From an uncultured Bacillaceae bacterium (GTDB lineage Bacteria > Bacillota > Bacilli > Bacillales > Amphibacillaceae), in the NCBI GenBank assembly GCA_937925695.1, contig CALAMD010000108.1:1-14952 (forward strand): 14,952 nucleotides of DNA, read 5' to 3'. Positions 6,509-13,619 of this stretch are shown in pieces. How positions within the stretch are numbered: the stretch's first letter is position 1; each line of letters begins with the position of its first letter. The position numbers were made by a program, and so were the translations under genes. The notes beneath the pieces are model-generated. The model ran no database searches, had not been told where the DNA came from, and worked only from the letters and a program-made list of their open reading frames with translations.

Positions 6509-7135
6509 GTGGCTGAGATAACACTAGCGATTGCTACTGGGCGTACGGCTAAACGAGCCATGGTTTTTCTCGAAAAGGCCGGAATTGACTTCCCTGATTA
6601 CCATAATAATAGTCGTAAACTAGTAATCTATGATACAACGAAGAAAATCAAACTTATTTTTGCTAAAACGGCTGATCTTTGTACGTACATTGAAAAAGGA
6701 GCTGCAGATGTAGGCATAGTCGGGAAAGATACGATTATGGAAGAACAACCCGATGTTTATGAACTATTAGATTTAGGATTTGGTAAATGTAAGCTCGTGG
6801 TAGCTGGCTTTCCTAATCAACAGCTTAACAACGGTCAACTGATTACCATTGCCTCTAAATATCCAGCTGTGGCCGAAAGTTTTTTTGCTGAAAAAGGTAA
6901 ACGCGTAGAAGCAATTAAGTTAAATGGATCTGTCGAGCTAGCCCCGTTAATTGGTTTATCAGATATTATTGTAGATATTGTTGAAACGGGAACGACGTTA
7001 AAGGAAAATGGGTTAATTGTTTTAGAAGAGATTGCCGATATTAGTGCACGGTTAATTGTGAATAAAGCGAGCTACGCTACGAAAACAAAGCATATTCAGG
7101 AATTTATCGATCAATTAAAAAGTGAATTGGAGTGA
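6509..7135 (+). CDS. hisG: ATP phosphoribosyltransferase catalytic subunit, short form
   Basis: Condenses ATP with PRPP to N1-phosphoribosyl-ATP, the committed step. At 208 aa it is the HisG-S type without the C-terminal regulatory domain, matching the hisZ next to it. Seen: the N-terminal LAIATGR segment, ADVGIVGKD at about 66-73, and the PRPP-binding signature DIVETGTTLKENGL at 156-169. Start GTG at 6509, with an AAGGGGG run inside the end of hisZ about 9 nt upstream. The stop overlaps or adjoins the start of hisD depending on which hisD start is used. Feedback control by histidine through HisZ is expected from the family. Confidence 0.96.
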   Translation: MAEITLAIATGRTAKRAMVFLEKAGIDFPDYHNNSRKLVIYDTTKKIKLIFAKTADLCTYIEKGAADVGIVGKDTIMEEQPDVYELLDLGFGKCKLVVAGFPNQQLNNGQLITIASKYPAVAESFFAEKGKRVEAIKLNGSVELAPLIGLSDIIVDIVETGTTLKENGLIVLEEIADISARLIVNKASYATKTKHIQEFIDQLKSELE

Positions 7136-7140
7136 GACGG

Positions 7141-8415
7141 TTGAAAATTATATCAGCCCAACAATTTCGAGATGAGTATGAGCGGGTAAATACAAATACC
7201 AATGATGAAGAACTAAATCGGACCGTGTTAGATGTGATTGAACAGGTTAAAGAAAAAGGTGATGTCGCGCTACGTGAATTGACTGAAAAATTTGATCGGG
7301 TCAAACTCGATCAGTTTTTAGTAACCGAAGAAGAAATCAACCAAGCAAAAGAATCCGTATCACCTCAGTTTATCGAAGCGATTCAAACAGCGAAAAAAAA
7401 TATTCAAGCATTTCACGAGAACCAAGTGGAAAAGTCTTGGTTTATCGAAGGAAAGCAGGGGGAAATCCTTGGGCAAAAAGTGACTCCATTGGATAGTGTC
7501 GGGGTCTATGTGCCTGGTGGAACGGCTGCTTATCCGTCAACCGTGTTAATGAACGTGGTGCCGGCTACAATTGCTGGGGTAAAAAACATCGTCATGACCA
7601 CACCACCCCAAGAAGATGGTCGAGTAAATCCCTATATCTTGGTGGCTGCTGCAGAAGCAGGTATTGATCAAATTTACAAAGTCGGTGGCGCTCAAGCGAT
7701 TGCAGCGTTAGCCTATGGAACGAAAACCATTCCAAAAGTAGCGAAAATTGTCGGTCCCGGTAATGCATATGTCGCCTGTGCTAAGAAATGGGTATTTGGT
7801 GATGTGGACATAGATATGATCGCAGGGCCGAGTGAGATTTGTGTGGTAGCAGATGAGACAGCTAAACCAAGCTATGTGGCGCTTGATTTACTTTCTCAAG
7901 CTGAGCATGATGAACTAGCAACGGCCATCTGTATCACAACGAGTGAAACTTTTGCCGAAAGATTACAACAAGAAATTAACACCCAAGTTGGGAAGTTAGA
8001 GCGAAAGGCGATTATCGAAGTATCTCTTGCTAATAATGGACGAATTATTGTGGTAGATTCACTGAAAGAAGCTTTTGATATCGTTAATGACCTTGCACCT
8101 GAACATTTACAAATTATGATCGAAAATCCAATGGAAGCAGTCAGTTCTGTGAAGCATGCAGGAGCGATATTTTTAGGAAATTATTCACCAGAAGCTCTAG
8201 GGGATTATGTTGCAGGACCAAACCACACCTTGCCTACAAATGGAACGGCAGTATTTTCTTCACCCCTTGGTGTGTATGACTTTATTAAACGCTCGAGCAT
8301 TATATATTATCCTGAAGCAGCTTTACAAACAGTAGCAAATGATATTACGACAATTGCCTATGCAGAAGGGTTAACAGCCCACGCGAAATCGATTGAGAAA
8401 CGAATGGAGGAATAG
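7141..8415 (+). CDS. hisD: Histidinol dehydrogenase
   Basis: Zinc enzyme that oxidises L-histidinol to histidine through histidinal with two NAD+, the last two steps. The protein is 424 aa from the TTG at 7141; a GTG at 7132 in the same frame would add MRR and overlap hisG by 4 nt. I prefer the TTG because GGAG (7129-7132) lies 8 nt before it and MKII fits the family N-terminus. Motifs: YVPGGTAAYPS, GGAQAIAALAYGT, VGPGN and AGPSE. Zinc ligands by position are Q253 and H256 (SQAEHD), D355 (ALGDYVAGP) and H414 (LTAHAKS); catalytic E321-H322 lie in APEHL. All key residues are present. Two bases separate it from hisB. Confidence 0.97.
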   Translation: MKIISAQQFRDEYERVNTNTNDEELNRTVLDVIEQVKEKGDVALRELTEKFDRVKLDQFLVTEEEINQAKESVSPQFIEAIQTAKKNIQAFHENQVEKSWFIEGKQGEILGQKVTPLDSVGVYVPGGTAAYPSTVLMNVVPATIAGVKNIVMTTPPQEDGRVNPYILVAAAEAGIDQIYKVGGAQAIAALAYGTKTIPKVAKIVGPGNAYVACAKKWVFGDVDIDMIAGPSEICVVADETAKPSYVALDLLSQAEHDELATAICITTSETFAERLQQEINTQVGKLERKAIIEVSLANNGRIIVVDSLKEAFDIVNDLAPEHLQIMIENPMEAVSSVKHAGAIFLGNYSPEALGDYVAGPNHTLPTNGTAVFSSPLGVYDFIKRSSIIYYPEAALQTVANDITTIAYAEGLTAHAKSIEKRMEE

Positions 8416-8417
8416 TC

Positions 8418-9002
8418 ATGCGTAATAAAGCAATTTCAAGAACAACGGCAGAAACGTCGATTGACCTTGAATTTAATATTGATGGGAGCGGGGAAACGAA
8501 TATCCAAACAGGTGTTGGCTTTTTTGATCATATGCTTACCTTAATGACCAAGCATGGATCCTTTGATTTGGACGTTCGTTGTGATGGTGATCTTGATGTT
8601 GATCAACACCATACGGTTGAAGATGTTGGAATCGTTCTTGGGCAGGCATTTAATGCAAGTATTGGGACAAAAGAAGGAATCAATCGCTATGCTACCGTGT
8701 CAATTCCGATGGACGAAGCGTTAGCGAACGTAACCCTTGATATTAGTGGTCGCTCATTTCTCGTTTACCATGTTGAAGGATTGAAAGATAAAGTTGGCAA
8801 TTTTGATACGGAATTGGTCGAGGAATTTTTCCAAGCCTTTACGAACCATGCTCAAGTCACCCTTCATATAAATTTGTTGTATGGGAAGAACACGCATCAC
8901 ATGATTGAAGCAATTTTTAAAGCCTTTGGTCGTGCCTTAAATATTGCAAGTACGATCAATCCGGATGTAAAGGGTATTCCTTCAACAAAAGGATTACTTT
9001 AA
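8418..9002 (+). CDS. hisB: Imidazoleglycerol-phosphate dehydratase
   Basis: Manganese enzyme that dehydrates imidazole glycerol phosphate to imidazole acetol phosphate. At 194 aa it is the monofunctional form without the phosphatase domain of the enterobacterial protein, which agrees with the separate hisJ. Metal-binding repeats are present: FFDHML, DQHHTVEDVG near the first third and NTHHMIEAIFKA in the last third. Start ATG at 8418 with GGAGGA (8406-8411) inside the end of hisD. It is followed by the longest gap in the operon (46 bp), where hisH would be expected. Confidence 0.97.
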   Translation: MRNKAISRTTAETSIDLEFNIDGSGETNIQTGVGFFDHMLTLMTKHGSFDLDVRCDGDLDVDQHHTVEDVGIVLGQAFNASIGTKEGINRYATVSIPMDEALANVTLDISGRSFLVYHVEGLKDKVGNFDTELVEEFFQAFTNHAQVTLHINLLYGKNTHHMIEAIFKAFGRALNIASTINPDVKGIPSTKGLL

Positions 9003-9048
9003 AGCTTATTCTAAATATATTTTGAAAAAATAGAGGAGATGTTTGTAG

Positions 9049-9759
9049 TTGATTATTTTTCCAGCGATAGATATTTTGAATGGGAAATGTGTTCGTCTCA
9101 TTCAAGGGGATTATCAACAAGAAACGGTTTATAGCGATTCACCAGTCAACATGGCACTTGAGTGGGAAAGTAAGGGTGCCGAGTATTTGCACTTAGTTGA
9201 TTTAGATGGCGCGAAGACCGGTCAATCCATTAATAAACAAGTTATTAAAGAAATTGCCCAGTCCGTCTCGATCCCTGTCCAAGTTGGTGGGGGGATTCGT
9301 TCGATTGAAACCGTGAAAGAACATATAGAAAACGGGGTTAGTCGGGTCATCATTGGAACAGCCGCTATTTCTGATCCTGATTTTTTACAACAAGCAGTTG
9401 ATACTTATGAAGATAAAATTGCGGTTTCCATTGATGCTAAAAATGGATATGTCGCAACAGATGGTTGGACCCGAACGAGTGAAATCAAAGCGATTGATCT
9501 ATTACTTGAACTTGAACAAATGGGTGTAGAAACCATTGTCTATACAGATATTTTAAAGGATGGGATGTTACAAGGTCCTAACTTTGCTGAATTAACGACG
9601 ATCAATCAAGCAACAAGTATAGATGTGATTGCCTCAGGTGGGGTCACGACAAAAGAAGACGTTCAGCAGTTACAATCAATGAATTTGTATGGGGCTATTA
9701 TTGGTAAAGCTTTGTATGATGGTAATTTAAAATTTGAAGACTTGGTAGGCGATCGTTAA
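9049..9759 (+). CDS. hisA: Phosphoribosylformimino-5-aminoimidazole carboxamide ribotide isomerase (ProFAR isomerase)
   Basis: (Beta-alpha)8-barrel Amadori isomerase that converts ProFAR to PRFAR, step four. At 236 aa the length is normal. Catalytic D8 (PAID) and D129 (SIDAKNG) are present. Phosphate-binding loops are VGGGIRS (79-85) and ASGGVTT near residue 194, with YTDILKDG at 165-172. TTG at 9049 is the only possible start: a stop codon precedes it in frame. GAGGAG (9033-9038) lies 10 nt upstream. Its stop overlaps the hisF ATG by one base (TAATG), a sign of translational coupling. The substrate product goes straight to HisF, encoded next. Confidence 0.96.
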   Translation: MIIFPAIDILNGKCVRLIQGDYQQETVYSDSPVNMALEWESKGAEYLHLVDLDGAKTGQSINKQVIKEIAQSVSIPVQVGGGIRSIETVKEHIENGVSRVIIGTAAISDPDFLQQAVDTYEDKIAVSIDAKNGYVATDGWTRTSEIKAIDLLLELEQMGVETIVYTDILKDGMLQGPNFAELTTINQATSIDVIASGGVTTKEDVQQLQSMNLYGAIIGKALYDGNLKFEDLVGDR

Positions 9760-10526
9760 TGAAAACAGATAAAAGAATTATTCCTTGTTTAGATGTGGAT
9801 CAAGGTCGCGTAGTGAAAGGGAAAAAGTTCAAAAACATCCAGGACATAGCAGATCCTTTGGAGCTCGCTAAAAAATATAGTGATGCTGGGGCAGACGAAC
9901 TTGTTTTTTATGATATTACAGCGACAACAGAGAATCGAGGACTGTTTTTAGACCTTATTGCGTCGATTGTAAAACAGATCGATATTCCGCTAATGGTAGG
10001 CGGGGGGATTCGCACGGTTGAGGATATTGAAAAAGTATTGGCTCTGGGTGTCGATAAAGTATCGATCAACAGCGCAGCGATCAAAAATCCCTTGATTATT
10101 CAACAGGCTGCTGAGCAGTTTGGTTCTGAACGAATTGTTTTATCGATGGATGTAAAACAAGTGGGGGATCAAGCGTGGTCAATCTATCAACGAGGTGGTC
10201 AACAAGACACTGGTCTTGATGCTATCAAATGGGCTATCCAAGGTGAACGACTTGGTGCCGGTGAAATTGTCGTTAATAGTATTGATCAAGACGGGGTAAA
10301 AGATGGTTATCAACTTGACTTAACGAGAACGATAGCTGAAACGGTCGATATACCTGTGATTGCTAGTGGTGGGGCAGGCAAAAAAGAGCATTTTCTAGCT
10401 GCTTTTACTGAAGGTAAGGCATCTGGTGCTTTAGCGGCATCTGTTTTCCATTACGGTGAAATTGACCTAGTTGAATTAAAACAATATTTAGAGAAAAAGC
10501 TTGATCTAATAGGAGATGGTGAATAA
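9759..10526 (+). CDS. hisF: Imidazole glycerol phosphate synthase, cyclase subunit
   Basis: (Beta-alpha)8-barrel cyclase that uses ammonia to turn PRFAR into imidazole glycerol phosphate and AICAR, linking to purine synthesis. At 255 aa the length is normal. Catalytic D12 (CLDVD) and D131 (SMDVK) are present, as are the phosphate loops VGGGIRT and ASGGAGK. Residues that in Thermotoga HisF form the ammonia gate and talk to HisH appear conserved by position: R6, E47, D99, K100 and E169. So the protein looks built to work with a glutaminase although no hisH lies in this operon. Start ATG at 9759 overlaps the hisA stop by one base; the stop overlaps the hisIE ATG by one base. Confidence 0.97.
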   Translation: MKTDKRIIPCLDVDQGRVVKGKKFKNIQDIADPLELAKKYSDAGADELVFYDITATTENRGLFLDLIASIVKQIDIPLMVGGGIRTVEDIEKVLALGVDKVSINSAAIKNPLIIQQAAEQFGSERIVLSMDVKQVGDQAWSIYQRGGQQDTGLDAIKWAIQGERLGAGEIVVNSIDQDGVKDGYQLDLTRTIAETVDIPVIASGGAGKKEHFLAAFTEGKASGALAASVFHYGEIDLVELKQYLEKKLDLIGDGE

Positions 10527-11149
10527 TGGATTTGCCAATTGATGAGATTACCTTTGATGAAAATGGGTTGTTACCAGCCATTGTCCAAGATGCCAAGACT
10601 GGTGATGTACTCATGTTGGCTTATATGAATGAAGCTTCCCTGAGAAAAACAATTGAAACAAAAGAAACATGGTTTTACAGTCGGTCCCGCCAAGAACTGT
10701 GGCATAAAGGTGCCACGTCAGGTAACCGTCAACAAGTGAAACGAATCTCTCTTGATTGTGATCAGGACGCCGTCTTAATTGAAGTAATCCCAATGGGTCC
10801 GGCATGTCATACGGGGGAACCATCCTGCTTTTATCAGGATTTATATATGGACGGTGACGTAAAACAAGACATTATTAATGAGCTAAGAACGGAAATTCGC
10901 AAGCGAAAAGAAAATCCTGTTGAAGGTTCATATACTTCCTATTTGTTTCGGGAAGGCCTTGATAAAATCTTAAAGAAAATCGGTGAAGAAGCGAGCGAAG
11001 TCATTATTGGTGCTAAAAATAGAGATAAGGAAGAACTAGTCAGTGAATTAGCCGATTTAACTTATCACACACTTGTCTTAATGGAAGAGGCCGGTGTGAC
11101 AGTTGAAGATGTAAAAGAGAAATTAATAGAGAGACGTAAGAAAGGATAA
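10526..11149 (+). CDS. hisIE: Bifunctional phosphoribosyl-AMP cyclohydrolase / phosphoribosyl-ATP pyrophosphohydrolase
   Basis: Fusion enzyme for steps two and three. HisI domain, about residues 1-110: opens the adenine ring of PR-AMP; zinc/magnesium motifs SLDCDQD (C78) and GPACHTGEPSC (C94, C101) are intact. HisE domain, about 115-207: removes pyrophosphate from PR-ATP; the MazG-like motifs KKIGEEASEV and ELVSELADLTYH are intact. Total 207 aa, the usual fused length. Start ATG at 10526 shares a base with the hisF stop. Ten bases separate it from hisC. Confidence 0.97.
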   Translation: MDLPIDEITFDENGLLPAIVQDAKTGDVLMLAYMNEASLRKTIETKETWFYSRSRQELWHKGATSGNRQQVKRISLDCDQDAVLIEVIPMGPACHTGEPSCFYQDLYMDGDVKQDIINELRTEIRKRKENPVEGSYTSYLFREGLDKILKKIGEEASEVIIGAKNRDKEELVSELADLTYHTLVLMEEAGVTVEDVKEKLIERRKKG

Positions 11150-11159
11150 GGGGGAAAAG

Positions 11160-12212
11160 ATGAGTAAGTACTGGAGTAGTATGGCTAAACGGACAACGCC
11201 CTATATACCAGGATTACAAGTAAATAATCCAGATATTATTAAGTTAAATACGAATGAAAATGCTTATCCACCAAGCCCGCGCGTACTAGAGGCCATTCAA
11301 GAAGAAGCACAAAAGCTTTATTTGTATCCATCTCCAACAGCAGATGACCTTCGAGAAACAATCGGTTCTATATATAACTTATCAAAGGAACAAGTCTTTG
11401 TTGGGAACGGTTCTGATGAAGTATTGGCTTTTTCTTTCATGGCATTTTTTGAACCGGGGAGAAGAATTCGTTATCCAAATATTACGTACAGTTTTTATCC
11501 TGTTTATGCACGGATTTTTAATATACCCGTTGAAGAAGTTGCATTAAATGAGGACTTTAGTTTACCAGTTGCGGAATTTTTTAATGCGGAAGGTGGCGTC
11601 ATCTTACCAAATCCGAACGCACCGACAAGTTTATACGCTGATCTAGAACATATTGAAGCGATTGTTAAAAACAATCCTGATCGGGTAGTCATTATTGATG
11701 AAGCTTATGTTGATTTTGCTAAAGGATCGGCAGCAACACTCATTCCGAAATACGATAATTTACTCGTCATTCAAACGACGTCAAAATCCCGTGCATTAGC
11801 GGGATTACGGGTTGGCTTTGCCCTTGGACAAGAAGAGCTCATCCAGGGATTAACACGGATTAAAGACTCCTTTAATTCTTACACGATTGACCGTTTAGCT
11901 ATGGTCGGTGCCAAGGTAGCCTTTGAAGATCAGGCATATTTTCAAAAAATAACGCAAAAAATTATTACCACCCGAGAATGGGTAACAGAGGAAATGAAAG
12001 AGCTAGGCTTTACTGTTTTACCGTCGCAAGCAAATTTTATCTTTGTCACCCATGAAGATTATCGAGCCGAAATATTGTATGAACAGTTAAAAGAGGCAGG
12101 CGTTCTCGTCAGATACTTTAACCAACCATTGATTGATAACTATTTACGCATCACGATTGGCACAGATGAAGATATGCAAACATTTTTGGAAAAACTTAGG
12201 GGGATTTTATAA
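11160..12212 (+). CDS. hisC: Histidinol-phosphate aminotransferase
   Basis: PLP-dependent fold-type I aminotransferase that converts imidazole acetol phosphate and glutamate to histidinol phosphate; relatives also act on aromatic keto acids. At 350 aa the length is typical. Motifs: LNTNENAYPP at the N-terminus, GNGSDEV (83-89), N153 in NPNAPT, D180 and Y183 in IIDEAYVDF, the PLP-binding lysine K209 in TTSKSRALAGLRVG, and R217. Start ATG at 11160 follows an AAGGGGG site. Last gene of the operon, directly before a strong terminator. In B. subtilis hisC sits with trp/aro genes, so having it here makes the locus more self-contained. Confidence 0.95.
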   Translation: MSKYWSSMAKRTTPYIPGLQVNNPDIIKLNTNENAYPPSPRVLEAIQEEAQKLYLYPSPTADDLRETIGSIYNLSKEQVFVGNGSDEVLAFSFMAFFEPGRRIRYPNITYSFYPVYARIFNIPVEEVALNEDFSLPVAEFFNAEGGVILPNPNAPTSLYADLEHIEAIVKNNPDRVVIIDEAYVDFAKGSAATLIPKYDNLLVIQTTSKSRALAGLRVGFALGQEELIQGLTRIKDSFNSYTIDRLAMVGAKVAFEDQAYFQKITQKIITTREWVTEEMKELGFTVLPSQANFIFVTHEDYRAEILYEQLKEAGVLVRYFNQPLIDNYLRITIGTDEDMQTFLEKLRGIL

Positions 12213-12216
12213 ATAT

Positions 12217-12259
12217 AAAAAGGAAAATCCATTTCTATGATTGATGGATTTTCCTTTTT
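12217..12259. terminator. Bidirectional terminator ending the his operon and degV
   Basis: A 16-bp perfect stem (12217-12232, AAAAAGGAAAATCCAT, with 12244-12259) closes an 11-nt loop and carries A- and T-runs at its two ends. It lies 4 bp after the hisC stop and 12 bp from the stop of the convergent degV-family gene, so it can end transcription from both sides. Confidence 0.95.
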
Positions 12260-12271
12260 TGTACTCATTGT

Positions 12272-13123
12272 TTACTCAGTCATAAACAAGACGCCGAGGG
12301 TATTTGGCCCACAGTGGGAAGAAATTGTACAGCCGGCACGCGTGATTAAAATTTCCTCAAAATTAGCATGTTCTTCGATGACTTGTTTAACGAGTTCAAT
12401 ATTCTTACTTGATGTACCAGAGTGGGTAATAAATACCCGTTTAGGATTGATCTTGTCATATCTCTTCAACTGATCTAGTGTATATTGTTTAAAGACCCTT
12501 GATAAAGAGCCCCGATATTTTTTGCCAACACCCATGTTTCCGCTTGTATTATCTACTTCAATGCACGGCTTAATGTTTAACAAGCTAGCACTAAACCTCG
12601 CCAGAGCAGAACATCTGCCACCCTCATATAAATAGGTTAGTGTATCAATGACAAAGCTCGCTTGCACTTTTGATGTTAATGCCTTTACTTCCTCATATAC
12701 TTGTTCTGCAGCCATACCTTTAGCAATTCGCTCAGCGGCTTCGATGACAATCAGTCCCATGCCAGTAGATAGATTGCCTGAATCAACTACATAGACGTCA
12801 CCAAGTTCTTCCGCTGCAATACAAGCATTTTGGTGTGATGATGATAAACCTGAGCCGAGGCTAATATGAACAACTGCGTAATCTTCGTCGGTAAATTGTT
12901 TAAAGTGATCGATGTAGTCTTGTATGTTTGGTGCAGCGGTCTTCGGTAAAACCCGCTCTTTTTCAAAGGTGTCATAAATATCATCGGGTGTAATATCTAC
13001 ACCATCTTTATACATCTTGTCCTTTAAATTAATGTGTAGCGGTTGGATATTGACTTCGTATTTTTTTATTAATTCTTCGTTTAAGTCACAAGTACTATCA
13101 GCACTGAGAATAACTTTTTTCAA
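12272..13123 (-). CDS. DegV family fatty-acid-binding protein (FakB-like)
   Basis: DegV proteins bind a long-chain fatty acid; the FakB members present it to the kinase FakA for phosphorylation so that host or medium fatty acids enter phospholipid synthesis. The 283-aa length fits. Motifs: SADSTCDL (7-14), HISLGSGLSSSHQNA (86-100), VVDSGNLSTGMG, LYEGGRCS, KPCIEVD, THSG and a C-terminal CGPNTLGV. The region that in many FakB proteins reads TSQP is TAAP here (62-65), so binding preference cannot be deduced. Start TTG at 13123, with GAGAGG about 9 nt upstream. No fakA gene is visible. The position beside the his operon looks incidental because the terminator separates them. The gene has its own transcription unit. 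Confidence 0.9.
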   Translation of the reverse strand: MKKVILSADSTCDLNEELIKKYEVNIQPLHINLKDKMYKDGVDITPDDIYDTFEKERVLPKTAAPNIQDYIDHFKQFTDEDYAVVHISLGSGLSSSHQNACIAAEELGDVYVVDSGNLSTGMGLIVIEAAERIAKGMAAEQVYEEVKALTSKVQASFVIDTLTYLYEGGRCSALARFSASLLNIKPCIEVDNTSGNMGVGKKYRGSLSRVFKQYTLDQLKRYDKINPKRVFITHSGTSSKNIELVKQVIEEHANFEEILITRAGCTISSHCGPNTLGVLFMTE

Positions 13124-13335
13124 TTGTCTCTACCTCTCCATGATATTAAGTTTTTTGTGAATAATGCTAGTAGCTTCAATGATGGACAGAAGCTCGATGT
13201 CAAGCTTAATTTCATGTTCACTAAGTTAAGATTTTTTAGCCGGCTTATGTTTTTACTTAAGCGAACGAGAAGAAGACACCGAAGAAAAAGTGAAGAATAA
13301 AGAAAGATGATTTCTTTGGACGTGCTTTTAATGCA

Positions 13336-13344
13336 ATTATATCA
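13336..13344 (-). promoter_or_regulatory. Candidate extended -10 promoter for the degV-family gene
   Basis: On the minus strand, TGATATAAT is a perfect -10 with a TGN extension; no good -35 is seen. It would give a leader of about 200 nt. A perfect TTGACA on the same strand (13198-13203) is closer but lacks a good -10, so the true start is unclear. Confidence 0.35.
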
Positions 13345-13560
13345 TAATAGCCTACTAAAAATGAGTGGAAACGGTTTGGTGTTTTTTGCAATTATCTGGT
13401 CCATATATTTTTCAAGTTATAGGTTTGATTTTTTTCAAGATCGCCTATGGTATTGCTCAAAGTGTGTGTTTGGTTAACCCCAATATGCTTTTTGTTAGCT
13501 CTTCTACAATAATCAGCATGCGTAAAATTCTTAATATTCTTATTATTAGCTGAAAACTAG

Positions 13561-13590
13561 TTGGTAGTATTCTTGGTCTCATGATATGCT
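13561..13590 (+). promoter_or_regulatory. Candidate promoter for the amidase gene
   Basis: TTGGTA (13561-13566) and TATGCT (13585-13590) are 18 nt apart. The start would be near 13597, leaving about 23 nt before the GTG at 13620. Matches are 4/6 in each half, so support is moderate. Confidence 0.4.
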
Positions 13591-13619
13591 ATTAGCAAAT
13601 ATGAAAAAGGGGTGTCGAT

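Larger units (their letters stand above)
13124..13619. other. Intergenic stretch of about 500 bp without a convincing gene
   Basis: Divergent spacer between the degV-family gene and the amidase gene. It holds candidate promoters for both sides (listed separately) and a purine-rich stretch around 13261-13310. The only open frame of note, 62 codons from a GTG at 13365, lacks a ribosome binding site. No tRNA, riboswitch consensus or terminator was recognised. Confidence 0.5.

Noticed and set aside
9003..9048. Possible hisH pseudogene remnant between hisB and hisA
   Set aside because: Nine sense codons before a stop (AYSKYILKK) are too few to show homology; the gap is reported only as lacking hisH.
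13198..13203. Perfect minus-strand TTGACA upstream of the degV-family gene
   Set aside because: No acceptable -10 lies 16-18 nt downstream, so I did not call it as the promoter.
13365..13553. Plus-strand open frame of 62 codons with a hydrophobic, membrane-like composition
   Set aside because: It starts with a GTG without a ribosome binding site, in an AT-rich spacer where hydrophobic codons arise by chance. I recognise no family.
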